Source of the DNA: Enterococcus sp. DIV1094
Lineage (GTDB): Bacteria; Bacillota; Bacilli; Lactobacillales; Enterococcaceae
Length of the DNA: 64,000 nt
Reading direction: 5' to 3'
NCBI RefSeq assembly: GCF_017316305.2
Contig: NZ_CP147250.1
Span: forward strand, 1,750,001 to 1,814,000
Below the pieces are notes generated by a model. It searched no databases. It had not been told where the DNA came from and saw only the letters and a list, made by a program, of their open reading frames with translations. Below are positions 37,764-48,017 of this stretch, one piece after another. The translations under genes and the position numbers were made by a program. Positions within the stretch are counted from its first letter, which is position 1, and each line of letters opens with the position of its first letter.

Positions 37764-38654
37764 ATGTCCATTCAATGGTGGCAGATCTTATTATTGTCTT
37801 TATACGCAGGTTATCAAATTTTAGATGAACTACAAATCTATTCCTCGATGAGTGCCCCTGTTTTTGCCGGATTGTTCGCCGGTTTAGTCATGGGTGATCT
37901 GCAAGCTGGCTTGATCATCGGAGGAAGTATGCAACTGACCGTCTTAGGTGTTGGTACATTTGGTGGGGCTTCAAGAATCGATGCGAATTCAGGAACGATA
38001 CTGGCAACTGCTTTTTCTATATCATTAGGAATGAATCCAGAACAGGCAATTGCAGCAATTGCCGTTCCTGTCGCTAGTTTAATGATCCAGCTAGATATTT
38101 TAGCCCGCTTTGCGAATACGTACTTCGCTCATCGTATCGATCAACATGTAGAAACAATGAATTATAAAGCAATTGAACGCAATTATTTATTAGGTGCTCT
38201 TCCATGGTCATTATCACGTATGATCCCTGTCTTTCTAGCTTTAGCATTTGGTGGCGGACTCGTTGAAAACGTCGTTGCTGTGCTAAACGGCGATTTGAAA
38301 TGGTTAGGGGATGGCTTATCTGTCGCAGGAGCCGTTTTACCAGCAGTCGGTTTTGCTATTTTACTACGTTATTTACCAGTCAAGAAACATTTTCCTTATC
38401 TGATTTTAGGTTTTACGATCACTGCCTTGTTAGCTACATTGTTCTCAAATGTCCAGTTACTTGGAACGAGTGTCGCAAGTGTTGTCAAAGATTTGCCAGC
38501 AGCCTTCAACTCACTACCGATGTTGGCAGTGGCAATGATTGGCTTCTCGTTGGCAGCGATCAGTTATAAAAATAATCAACGAACAGAGAATCAGCAAGTA
38601 GCAACTCCACATTCAACCTCTGAGGAAGGAGAAATCGAAGATGACGAAATCTAA
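37764..38654 (+). CDS. PTS mannose-family EIIC
   Basis: 296-residue polytopic membrane protein of the EII-Sor family, with FAGLVMGDLQAGLIIGGSMQL and GVGTFGGASRIDANSGTILA typical of the permease. The highly polar C-terminal tail (ENQQVATPHSTSEEGEIEDDEI) is unusual in length. It overlaps eiiD by 14 bases. Confidence 0.94.
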   Translation: MSIQWWQILLLSLYAGYQILDELQIYSSMSAPVFAGLFAGLVMGDLQAGLIIGGSMQLTVLGVGTFGGASRIDANSGTILATAFSISLGMNPEQAIAAIAVPVASLMIQLDILARFANTYFAHRIDQHVETMNYKAIERNYLLGALPWSLSRMIPVFLALAFGGGLVENVVAVLNGDLKWLGDGLSVAGAVLPAVGFAILLRYLPVKKHFPYLILGFTITALLATLFSNVQLLGTSVASVVKDLPAAFNSLPMLAVAMIGFSLAAISYKNNQRTENQQVATPHSTSEEGEIEDDEI

Positions 38655-39450
38655 TTACAAGTTAACGAAAGAAGATTTTACACAAATCAATCGGCGAAGT
38701 CTATTGACCTTCCAATTAGGCTGGAATTATGAACGGATGCAAGGTTCAGGGTATCTTTACACGATTTTGCCGCAACTGCGAAAAATTTATGGAGATGATA
38801 CACCCGAATTAAAAGAAATCATGAAGACACATACACAGTTTTTCAATACTTCAAACTTTTTCAATACGATCATTACAGGAATCGATTTAGCGATCGAAGA
38901 AAAAGAAGGCATCGCCTCAAAAGAAACTGTTTCTGGGATGAAAGCTGGATTGATGGGGCCTTTCGCCGCCATTGGTGATTCCATTTTCGCCGCATTGATC
39001 CCAACTATTTTTGGGGCATTAGCAGCTAACATGGCGATCAATGGTAACCCCGCAGGTATTTTTATTTGGATCGCCGCACAAATCGCGGTCATGATCTTTC
39101 GTTGGAAACAATTGCAGTTTGCTTATAAGGAAGGTATTTCTTTAGTCACGACGATGCAATCACGGTTGACCGCTTTAACAGATGCCGCAACCTTACTGGG
39201 GGTATTTATGGTTGGCGCATTGGTTGCTACGATGGTGAATGTGAAATTTTCCTGGGCGCCAAGTATCGGTGATGTAACGATGAATATGCAAAATAATATC
39301 GATATGATCCTCCCTAAATTATTACCAGCAGCCATCGTTGGCGGGGTGTATTGGTTATTAGGTAAAAAGAATATGACATCCACAAGAGCGATTTTTATCG
39401 TCTTGATCATCTGCGTGGTCTTATCTGCGCTAGGTGTGATCTCAAAATAG
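38641..39450 (+). CDS. PTS mannose-family EIID
   Basis: 269-residue membrane partner of EIIC. Family blocks are LTFQLGWNYERMQGSGYLYTILP, FFNTSNFFNTIITG and LMGPFAAIGDSIFAALIPTIFG. GGAGAAATCGAAG precedes the ATG inside the end of eiiC. Confidence 0.95.
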   Translation: MTKSNYKLTKEDFTQINRRSLLTFQLGWNYERMQGSGYLYTILPQLRKIYGDDTPELKEIMKTHTQFFNTSNFFNTIITGIDLAIEEKEGIASKETVSGMKAGLMGPFAAIGDSIFAALIPTIFGALAANMAINGNPAGIFIWIAAQIAVMIFRWKQLQFAYKEGISLVTTMQSRLTALTDAATLLGVFMVGALVATMVNVKFSWAPSIGDVTMNMQNNIDMILPKLLPAAIVGGVYWLLGKKNMTSTRAIFIVLIICVVLSALGVISK

Positions 39451-39463
39451 GAGAGTGTTGTAA

Positions 39464-39865
39464 ATGAGCAAAGAGTTAGTTCTTGTCAGTCATGGACAAC
39501 TTTGCGAAGGACTAAAGGCAAGTACTGAAATGATCATGGGACCGCAAGCTCATATCCACACGGTTCCTTTATTACCAGAAGAAGGAACAGAGGACTTCAA
39601 AGAAAAATTTCTTTCGGCCGTTTCTTCGTTGGAAGACTATGTGGTCTTTTGTGACTTGATGGGCGGGACGCCAGCAAACAGCATTGCCCAATTGATCATG
39701 GAAGGAGAATCGATCGAACTGTATGCAGGAATGAATATGCCGATGGTCATCGAGTTTATCAATAGTCAAATGGTTGGCACACAGCCTGAATATGTTCGTT
39801 CTGGTGCAGAGAATATTTTGAATGTGAACCAAGTGATTGCTGTATTAGCAGAAGAGGATGAATAA
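39464..39865 (+). CDS. PTS mannose-family EIIA
   Basis: 133-residue EIIA-Man domain with the phospho-His10 in LVLVSHGQLCEGL and the conserved FCDLMGGTPANSIA. It completes the IIB-IIC-IID-IIA set and is the last gene before the glycosidase leader. Confidence 0.94.
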   Translation: MSKELVLVSHGQLCEGLKASTEMIMGPQAHIHTVPLLPEEGTEDFKEKFLSAVSSLEDYVVFCDLMGGTPANSIAQLIMEGESIELYAGMNMPMVIEFINSQMVGTQPEYVRSGAENILNVNQVIAVLAEEDE

Positions 39866-39874
39866 AATCTGTGT

Positions 39875-39903
39875 TTGACAACGGTTACAAAAAATAGTAT
39901 CGT
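39875..39903 (+). promoter_or_regulatory. Promoter with overlapping cre-like site for the GH1 gene
   Basis: TTGACA, 17 bases, TATCGT. The -35 overlaps TTGACAACGGTTACAA (39875-39890), one mismatch from the CcpA cre consensus. Initiation is expected at about 39910, just where the antiterminator-like sequence begins. Confidence 0.6.
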
Positions 39904-39910
39904 TTAGATA

Positions 39911-39939
39911 GGATAGTGATTATTCAGTTAAGCTAGACC
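39911..39939 (+). promoter_or_regulatory. RAT-like antiterminator target (BglG/LicT type)
   Basis: A 29-base element beginning GGATAGTGATTATTCAG and ending AAGCTAGACC. It resembles the ribonucleic antiterminator of LicT-controlled bgl genes and overlaps the 5' arm of the following terminator, as a RAT must. No BglG-family protein is encoded in this window. Confidence 0.5.
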
Positions 39940-39980
39940 TGATCAACGGCCTTTTTAGGTGGTTGATTAGGTCTTTTTTT
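39935..39980 (+). terminator. Terminator/attenuator before the GH1 gene
   Basis: Stem AGACCTgATCAAC..CC / GG..GTTGATtAGGTCT and seven T. It may terminate the PTS operon and also act as the attenuator of the glycosidase transcript. Confidence 0.85.
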
Positions 39981-40039
39981 ATACCCAACAGTAGAATAAC
40001 TGCGGTAAGGCTATCGATCAAATTGAAAAGGAGCAATGA

Positions 40040-41473
<1,434 letters not shown>

Positions 41474-41482
41474 TACGATCGA

Positions 41483-41528
41483 AAATAGTCCACATACGAT
41501 TAGACAATCAACCGTATGTGGGCTATTT
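41483..41528 (+). terminator. Terminator of the GH1 gene
   Basis: AAATAG.CCACATACG / CGTATGTGG.CTATTT, a 16-bp near-perfect stem with a 14-nt loop. The T-tract is short. Confidence 0.7.
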
Positions 41529-41763
41529 AGTGACTGATCTTTCAGATTATGAGTCCAAACCCGACGATTATGATTGGTTTTAGCTACCAGAAGTAAACTC
41601 ATGTTATAGTAAAAAAAGTTGTTTCTGATGTACATTCGGTTTTGGAGAGAAGAAGCAATGGATTAGCACGCTCCTTTAACCAAAATAAGTAAAAAATATC
41701 CTAAGAATAAGAGAAAAGGTGTTATTGTTAGGTGATAACCGCTAGGATAGAAGGAGAGAAATA

Positions 41764-42048
41764 GTGAGAAAAATCAAAAATATCCAAATCATTCGATTCA
41801 TCAAAATCATCCAATTCGGTCTTTATTTTATGTCATTGTTCTTATTTGCAAAATCCAGACATAAAGTGGCACTATTGCCTCTATCAGGGGGGATATTATT
41901 AGAAGTACAACTCCCTAGAAAGTACGGTTGGGGATTTGTGAAAAATAAGAAAAGTGTCTTTCTTTCTTCGAAAAAAACATGGCTCGAACCCATGATTGCT
42001 TTGGTTGTTTTAGTATTTTTGGTCGGTTTCGCATGCTATTTCTTGTAA
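41764..42048 (+). CDS. Small membrane protein (distant paralogue 3)
   Basis: 94 residues starting GTG with AAGGAGAG five bases upstream. Two hydrophobic segments (about 18-34 and 74-93) flank a basic middle with KNKKSVFLSSKKTW, which resembles the KKAIYLPNQT region of the proteins at 27192 and 27714 in position and pattern. Function unknown. It lies 33 bases before the amidinotransferase-fold gene and may share its transcript. Confidence 0.65.
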   Translation: MRKIKNIQIIRFIKIIQFGLYFMSLFLFAKSRHKVALLPLSGGILLEVQLPRKYGWGFVKNKKSVFLSSKKTWLEPMIALVVLVFLVGFACYFL

Positions 42049-42081
42049 AAATTCGAACAAAATCAAGGAGAAGCAGAAACG

Positions 42082-43050
42082 ATGGATCATATTTTTGTGA
42101 AAAGCGAATTTGCCCCCCTAAAACGAGTGGTTTTGGCGCAGTCAGAATTTGGCTTTCCAACGAAAGAATTAACTGGAGTCGATTTTTTGACAGAAGAAAA
42201 CCAAGCGTTATTTAGTGGGCCTGAAGTAATGGGGAAGGACTTTAATGAAGTTTTCCCAGAACAACAAAAAGCTTGGGAAGCTGAACGAAAAAATCTACAA
42301 AAAGTATTAGAAAAGTATGAGGTAGAAGTTCTGATTCCAAGAAAGTTGACCACTATTGAAAAAGAACTAGGAAATGAATATGGTTACAGTAACTTTTTCA
42401 CTCGAGATCCCTTTTTTACGATCGGTGATCTATTGATTGAAGGCTCTTTGAAATTAGCGCATCGCAGAAACGAGATCCTACCAATACGTGAGATTCTCGT
42501 GAATGAATCGAATGTAAACGAGTGCTTGTATTTTTCGATCCCTAAGCCAGATATTTCGCAAGGTATCGATTCTGAGCAAGGCCCTTTCTTAGAAGGTGGG
42601 GATGTCTTGGTGCTAGGAAAAACGATTTTTGCGGGCAACTCAGGTCTAGCTTCTAATACGCGTGGTATTCAATGGTTAAGAAATTTGGTCAAACGGTTTG
42701 ACTATGAAGTGATCGAGGTACCGCTTCATCCGACGATCTTACACCTAGACTGCGCCTTGAGCCTTGTCAGAGATGGTTTGATGATCGTATGTGAAGAAGC
42801 GTTCCTCAATGGAATCCCAGAACAATTAAGCAAATGGGATCGTGTCAATGTATCTTTAGCACAAGCCTCACGACTGGCAACCAATGGATTACCAATCAAC
42901 GAGACGACATATGTCACAGATCCAGAATTTACATTTATTGGGGAAGAATTAGAGAAGCGAGGCATCACCGTCGAGTATGTGGATTATAAACTGACTAGGA
43001 TCTTTGGTGGTTCTTTCAGATGCAGTACACAACCTCTTTTAAGAAATTAA
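42082..43050 (+). CDS. Amidinotransferase / arginine deiminase superfamily enzyme
   Basis: 322 residues of the guanidino-group-modifying fold (five-bladed pentein). Visible active-site blocks are FFTRDPFFTIGD, FLEGGDVLVLG, the His of ILHLDCALSLV and the catalytic Cys314 in GGSFRCSTQPL. The size and motif set fit the DDAH/amidinotransferase-like branch rather than full-length arginine deiminase (about 410 residues). The substrate is unknown; hydrolysis of a guanidino compound such as arginine, agmatine or a methylarginine is a family-level guess. The next gene, a tyrosine phosphatase, follows 40 bases later. Confidence 0.83.
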   Translation: MDHIFVKSEFAPLKRVVLAQSEFGFPTKELTGVDFLTEENQALFSGPEVMGKDFNEVFPEQQKAWEAERKNLQKVLEKYEVEVLIPRKLTTIEKELGNEYGYSNFFTRDPFFTIGDLLIEGSLKLAHRRNEILPIREILVNESNVNECLYFSIPKPDISQGIDSEQGPFLEGGDVLVLGKTIFAGNSGLASNTRGIQWLRNLVKRFDYEVIEVPLHPTILHLDCALSLVRDGLMIVCEEAFLNGIPEQLSKWDRVNVSLAQASRLATNGLPINETTYVTDPEFTFIGEELEKRGITVEYVDYKLTRIFGGSFRCSTQPLLRN

Positions 43051-43090
43051 GATAAACCTAAAATATGAGAAAAGGCAGGCAATTGCAGAG

Positions 43091-43852
43091 ATGGTAAAAA
43101 TCACAAATTTTCGAGATATCGGTGGCATCAAAAATAGAAACGGAAAAGAAGTATTAACAAATGTTTTCTTGCGTTCAGGTGAATTGTCTAGTCTGACAGA
43201 AGAAGACGCAAGACGTTTAGAAACAACGTATCGATTAGGTAAAATCGTTGATCTGCGTGGCGAAGATGAAATCCAAGCTCGACCAGATAAAGCTGTTCCT
43301 CAGACGAAATATATCCATATCGACATTATGAAAGATGTAGTAGACGAAGGAGCTGGGCTGGAAGATTTTGTAAAAATCGGCTCACCAGAAAAAGCGGCGA
43401 ACTACATGACAAAAATATATGAAGAGATTGCCTTGAATCCGACTTCTCAAAAAGGCTATGCCAGTTTTTTCCATGAGGCTCTTACTTTAGATCAAGAAGA
43501 AAGTCTTTTATTCCATTGTTTTGCCGGAAAAGATCGGACAGGGATTGCGGCTTTGCTATTGTTAGAGTCATTAGACGTGCCACGAAAAGCAATCTATGTG
43601 GATTATCTACGCACGAACGAATTACGTAAAGCAGAAAATGCCATGATCTTAGCACAGGCTAAAAAAGTCCACTTGAACGAAGAAAATCTAGCTGCTCTAG
43701 AAGTTGCATTGAACGTTGACAGCAGCTACTTGGATCGTTTTTATCAAGTCGTTGAAAAAGAGTATGGATCGATCCAAAAATACCTAAAGCAAGCCATTGG
43801 TATGGATCAGCTAAGTTTAGACACCTTCAATCATCAATTCCTTAAAGGGTAA
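43091..43852 (+). CDS. Tyrosine-protein phosphatase (IphP/Y_phosphatase3 family)
   Basis: 253 residues. The N-terminal FRDIGGIKNRNGKEV and FLRSGELSSLT, the LGKIVDLRGEDE block and the P-loop HCFAGKDRTGIAA (Cys143, Arg149) define the bacterial dual/tyrosine phosphatase family, some of which act on phosphoinositides or phospho-Tyr regulators. It is probably cytosolic, with no signal peptide. Likely co-transcribed with the preceding gene; both end at the terminator at 43933. Confidence 0.9.
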   Translation: MVKITNFRDIGGIKNRNGKEVLTNVFLRSGELSSLTEEDARRLETTYRLGKIVDLRGEDEIQARPDKAVPQTKYIHIDIMKDVVDEGAGLEDFVKIGSPEKAANYMTKIYEEIALNPTSQKGYASFFHEALTLDQEESLLFHCFAGKDRTGIAALLLLESLDVPRKAIYVDYLRTNELRKAENAMILAQAKKVHLNEENLAALEVALNVDSSYLDRFYQVVEKEYGSIQKYLKQAIGMDQLSLDTFNHQFLKG

Positions 43853-43932
43853 ATCTTTGTTTCGCAATCTTTCTAACTACGAACAGCTTACTTTTTGAGA
43901 ATTAGTTGTAAGCGAACATATTATTGTATTTG

Positions 43933-43960
43933 CTGACCTAAAAATTAGGTCAGTTTTTTT
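43933..43960 (+). terminator. Terminator after the phosphatase gene
   Basis: CTGACCTAA / TTAGGTCAG with a 3-nt loop, then seven T. Confidence 0.9.
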
Positions 43961-44046
43961 GTGGATATAAAAAATAAACCTCTTATTTTAAAATAATAAA
44001 GGTATGGTTCAAGTAAAAAGATTTCTTAAACTAAATCATCTTACGT

Positions 44047-44088
44047 AAAAGAGCAAACCAACAGGAGCAAGCTGTTGGTTTGCTCTTT
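44047..44088 (-). terminator. Terminator of the aldehyde dehydrogenase gene
   Basis: 14-bp perfect stem GAGCAAACCAACAG / CTGTTGGTTTGCTC with T-rich tails on both strands. It ends the minus-strand gene. Confidence 0.85.
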
Positions 44089-44113
44089 AATTTGTGCTAG
44101 AATAGTCGAATTT

Positions 44114-45484
44114 CTATTTAAGTATTCGTTTCAGTAATTTTAATGTCCGCTCATTATAAGGCGGAAATAATCCAGGAACATTGAATTTTGCTCTATTCTC
44201 ATATACTCCTTTTTTATGAGAGAAGGTCAAGAAACTATACTTGCCATGATAACTACCAATACCAGATTCCCCCACTCCACCGAAAGGTAAATGATGGTTG
44301 GCAACATGCTTGAGAACATCATTGACAGTGACATTCCCTGAGGAAATTTCAGACATGATTTTCTCTTTATTCATGGTAGAAGTTGTAAAAAGATATAGCG
44401 CTAAAGGTTTTTCATACTGTTTGATTTGGGCGATCGCATCGTTGATGGTATCGAATGACAAGATGGGCAAAATCGGACCAAAGATCTCTTCTTGCATGCT
44501 TACTGCTTCATGAGAAGGAAGATCTAGTAAAGTCGGTTCAATGAATAAGTCCGCCCGATTCGTTTCACCACCAGCGATAACGAATGACTGATCTGCTTCC
44601 AACAACTTGTGTAGTCGCACAAAATGCCGATCATTGATGATTCGACCATAATCGGTATTATTTCTGATATCAGCACCATAAAACTCTTTGATAGCGGCCG
44701 TCATTTCTTTGATCAATGCCTCTTTTCGTTTATGGGACACTAAAACATAATCTGGTGCAATACAAGTTTGTCCGTTGTTCTGCAATTTCCCCCAAATGAT
44801 ACGCTTGGCTGCTAATTTCAGATTCGCGGTATCATCCACGACCACCGGACTTTTTCCACCTAATTCTAAAGTGACAGGAGTCAAGTGTTTGGCGGCTGCT
44901 TGCATCACGATTTTCCCAACAGGTACGCTACCAGTGAAGAAAATATAGTCGAAGCGTTGCGCAAGTAATTCAGTCGTTACATCCACACCACCCTCAACAG
45001 TGGTAATGTATTCTTTGGGGAAAATGGAGCGGATCAGTTTTGTCAAAACGTTGGACACATTAGGCGCTAATTCACTTGGTTTCAAAATTACCGTATTTCC
45101 CGCAGCGATTGCCCCAATCAGTGGCTCAATCGCTAAATGAAAAGGGTAATTGAAAGGAGCGATGATCAAGACTTGTCCGTAAGGCTCATAATCCAGATAG
45201 CTTTTCCCCCACATATAGATCGGTGTATGAACGGGTTGACGTTTGGCGAATTTCTTTAATTTTTTGATCATCATAGAAATACTTTGATAGACGACACCAA
45301 TTTCAGTTACGTATGCTTCATGTGCTGGTTTTCGTAAATCTTTGTACAATGCTTGCGTTAATTCAATCTCGATTTCTTTCATTCCGTGTTTCAGTTTCGC
45401 TAATTGCGCCAAGCGAAAGTCGATCGATTTTGTTTGCCCAGTTGCGAAAAAGTGTTGTTGCTCTCTTAAAAGTTGATTGATCAC
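44114..45484 (-). CDS. Class-3 aldehyde dehydrogenase (AldH-like; possible carotenoid aldehyde oxidation)
   Basis: 456 residues. It has the catalytic Cys in NNGQTCIAPDYVL and the general-base Glu in VTLELGGKSPVVVDD. PYGQVLIIAPFNYPFHL, AAGNTVILKPSELAPN, EEIFGPILPIL and LPFGGVGESGIGSYHGKYSF complete the family pattern. It resembles the S. aureus AldH that oxidises 4,4'-diaponeurosporenal to the acid in staphyloxanthin synthesis. crtP, crtQ and crtO lie 9 kb away, so this enzyme may supply the missing step. A general fatty-aldehyde dehydrogenase is the alternative. Single gene with its own strong promoter; GTG start with AAGGAG upstream. Confidence 0.8.
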   Translation of the reverse strand: MINQLLREQQHFFATGQTKSIDFRLAQLAKLKHGMKEIEIELTQALYKDLRKPAHEAYVTEIGVVYQSISMMIKKLKKFAKRQPVHTPIYMWGKSYLDYEPYGQVLIIAPFNYPFHLAIEPLIGAIAAGNTVILKPSELAPNVSNVLTKLIRSIFPKEYITTVEGGVDVTTELLAQRFDYIFFTGSVPVGKIVMQAAAKHLTPVTLELGGKSPVVVDDTANLKLAAKRIIWGKLQNNGQTCIAPDYVLVSHKRKEALIKEMTAAIKEFYGADIRNNTDYGRIINDRHFVRLHKLLEADQSFVIAGGETNRADLFIEPTLLDLPSHEAVSMQEEIFGPILPILSFDTINDAIAQIKQYEKPLALYLFTTSTMNKEKIMSEISSGNVTVNDVLKHVANHHLPFGGVGESGIGSYHGKYSFLTFSHKKGVYENRAKFNVPGLFPPYNERTLKLLKRILK

Positions 45485-45530
45485 TTGTATTCTCCTTTAT
45501 GGTTGATTTGGCAGTCGTTGCTATAGCTCA

Positions 45531-45560
45531 ATCATACGGGTATAAATTTGTACTTGTCAA
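45531..45560 (-). promoter_or_regulatory. Promoter of the aldehyde dehydrogenase gene
   Basis: On the minus strand TTGACA, 18 bases, TATGAT, about 50 bases before the start codon. Confidence 0.75.
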
Positions 45561-46288
45561 ATTGTTTTGTTTTTGGTTCGGTAAATGTATGAAGCGATTT
45601 CCTTTGCATTGACAGAGAGCTGGTTGAAGAACGTGAAACGAGCAAAAATTATGGAGAAACTAAAGATATAGTGACCATTTTTACGCTGTATATTGATCCA
45701 ATATTATCGCTTAGGGAGGATCGTTTTATTTTTAGATTGAATGTATTTATTCTTACTTCTGGAAAATAAAATCAATAAATTCCCTTGATTTTAGAGAAAT
45801 AAATAAATGGACAATAATTATTTTATCCGTTATTTTAAATAGTTTGATGGCTATAGGATGTTCGTTTTTTTATGCAAGGAGATAAGCTACTCGTAAAATA
45901 GGTTAATTATCTCAATTTTCATATTTTTTGAAGTGAAAGATACTTTTTTTGTGAGTATAGTTAGAGAATCAGGTATAACGAAAGAATGTTCATTAAAAAT
46001 ACATATAATAGAAATTGATTTTTAAAAATCCAAAAACTGATAATAACTAAACGAAAGTACATAAAATGTAAGCCTAAAGATTGTAGATTTTTGTTATGCA
46101 TAGGCAGTAGCTGACTAGAGATAGAAATAAGGGGAATAAGATTATAAATAGCTTCTACCAGAAATTTTGATAAAGTTATTTTTTAGATTTTCCGCGAATT
46201 TATTATTAGTATTTCTCCATCATTTTTGTTATACATGTTTACAATCTATTTTTTAAGAATAGATAAAAAAAACAAACGGGGTGCTCAA
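45561..46288. other. AT-rich gene-free stretch before the Mga-like regulator
   Basis: About 730 bases with no ORF having a ribosome-binding site. A 28-codon frame (45585-45671) exists but lacks initiation signals. It may be a degenerated remnant plus the promoter region of the regulator; nothing further can be supported. Confidence 0.55.
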
Positions 46289-47767
46289 ATGCGAGAATTA
46301 CAATTAAAGTTTATTACGAACACAATTACGGAAAGGTGGATGCGTATCCTAAATGTGATCGAACAACAAAATATGTTTACGATCGTTGGACTGTCGCAGC
46401 AACTAGGTGTTTCTAAACGTACGATCCTAAAAGATGTCAGTGAACTGAAAAACTATTTTGAGGAGAGTGCGATTTTTGAGTCAAATACCACTGGCTATTT
46501 TTTTAAAGAAAAAAATCGACGACTGTATCATGAGGAAAAAGAAGCATTATTACAATCTGAGATTTGGTTTGAGATCATCAGTGACATTTTTTACGGAGAA
46601 TTAGTATCCATCGAAGAATTAGCTGATCGCTATAATTATTCTGAAAGTACGATGTTACGATCAGTCGCTCAAATCAATGAGGCTCTAAAAGAATATCAGC
46701 TTTCACTTAGCTTAAAACCGGTGGATCTTGTGGGAAAAGAAGGCAATATCCGCAAGTTTTTTTTTGATTTTTTTTACGAAGGAGAACCTACCCCTTATAC
46801 GGTCTATCCCCCGGAAAGTATCCATCAAATGTTTTTGGCTAAGTTAGGGGAGCGTCTTGGCAAGTATAAATTGGGGACAGGAATCATGGTCAATGCTTTT
46901 TATTATTTTTTGTATATTTCGATGATCAGAAATCAGCAAGGACATATCATTTCTATTCCCCAGAGTATCAAAGAGATAGACATTTCAGATGCAGAAGATT
47001 TTCTCTTACTTTCTGAACTCGTTCCGCTCATCGAAAAAAAATACGGAATTAGCATGCATCCCGATGAAGTGATCTGGCTTTTCTTTGTTATCGTGAGTAA
47101 AAGACCCATTGACAGAGTTGAACAAGAGGCTTTTTTTTTCGATCAGTATAACCAATGGACGGAAATTATTGAAGTTGTCGAATCCTATTTCCGAGTATTT
47201 GGTATCAATGTGGAGAATAATTCAGTCTTGCCAATCTTCTTAAAGTCGTTTTTTCTAGGCAGAAGAATCAACAATGAAATCAGCCCAATTTTAAATAAGT
47301 TACTAAGCGAGGAGAATAGAATCATCCAAGATCTATATAAGGCAACTTATGAAAAAAATAAGCAATTTATCCTCAGGAATCAAAAAAAATTTTCTTTTTC
47401 AGAAGATTATTTATCTGACATCGTAGCTAGTTTAACAATGTATACAGAAATTTTATTCACTTATTATTCACCAAAAAAAACAGTGTTATTTCTTTTGGAA
47501 GGGAATCACTTACTTGTTCAGTGGATCCAAGTCCAAGCTAGCCAATTGTTGTCAAAGCAGCATCATGTGCTGTTTGTACCTTTGCATGAATTGACCGAAG
47601 AACGTTTGAATCTTGAACATGTAGATTTGATTGTGACCAACTATCGTCCTTATATGTTGGACTATCAGTTGCATAAGGAATACGTGCTGATCAATCGAGT
47701 TCCTGATATAAATGACTGGGGCAACATTTTTTCAAGTTTGAATTCTTTATTCGATCATATGTTTTAA
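46289..47767 (+). CDS. Mga-like helix-turn-helix regulator beside the WxL operon
   Basis: 492 residues. The N-terminal winged helix (about 12-60; MFTIVGLSQQLGVSKRTILKDVSELKNYF) is followed by a second HTH (LADRYNYSESTMLRSVAQINEAL), a PRD-like middle and an EIIB-like C-terminus. This is the architecture of Mga/EbpR-type regulators, of which this is the second in the window. Its position directly before, and on the same strand as, four WxL-system genes suggests it controls them. ATG 46289 is preferred because GGGGTG precedes it; an upstream ATG has no ribosome-binding site. Confidence 0.82.
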   Translation: MRELQLKFITNTITERWMRILNVIEQQNMFTIVGLSQQLGVSKRTILKDVSELKNYFEESAIFESNTTGYFFKEKNRRLYHEEKEALLQSEIWFEIISDIFYGELVSIEELADRYNYSESTMLRSVAQINEALKEYQLSLSLKPVDLVGKEGNIRKFFFDFFYEGEPTPYTVYPPESIHQMFLAKLGERLGKYKLGTGIMVNAFYYFLYISMIRNQQGHIISIPQSIKEIDISDAEDFLLLSELVPLIEKKYGISMHPDEVIWLFFVIVSKRPIDRVEQEAFFFDQYNQWTEIIEVVESYFRVFGINVENNSVLPIFLKSFFLGRRINNEISPILNKLLSEENRIIQDLYKATYEKNKQFILRNQKKFSFSEDYLSDIVASLTMYTEILFTYYSPKKTVLFLLEGNHLLVQWIQVQASQLLSKQHHVLFVPLHELTEERLNLEHVDLIVTNYRPYMLDYQLHKEYVLINRVPDINDWGNIFSSLNSLFDHMF

Positions 47768-47883
47768 GAAGTCCAAAAATGATATCAATCGATGAAGTAC
47801 CTAAAGGGATTATTTGCTCCCAGTGGTCCCTCGTCGATTTTTTGTTGTGTAGCTGGAAGAGTGAATATATCAGAAATGTATAG

Positions 47884-47897
47884 TGAAAGCGGTAACA
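47884..47897 (+). promoter_or_regulatory. cre site (CcpA) upstream of the WxL operon
   Basis: TGAAAGCGGTAACA fits the TGWAANCGNTNWCA consensus at every position. It lies about 120 bases before the first WxL-operon gene and suggests carbon catabolite control. Confidence 0.65.
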
Positions 47898-47967
47898 AGG
47901 GTGTTCGCTAATTAGTGAAAATCATGAATTTATTTTCTTTTATTACTACGTTAATCTTGTTTATGCG

Positions 47968-47989
47968 GAGGGTAATGATAATTACTCTC
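47968..47989. promoter_or_regulatory. Inverted repeat before the WxL operon
   Basis: GAGGGTAAT, GATA, ATTACTCTC: nine-base arms with one G-T pair, 28 bases before the first gene. A candidate operator or 5'-UTR hairpin. Confidence 0.4.
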
Positions 47990-48017
47990 ATGTGAGAAAG
48001 GTTACAGGGGGAGGGAT

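Noticed and set aside
45585..45671. 28-codon frame in the gene-free stretch before the Mga-like regulator
   Set aside because: Composition looks coding-like but there is no initiation signal; at most a remnant.
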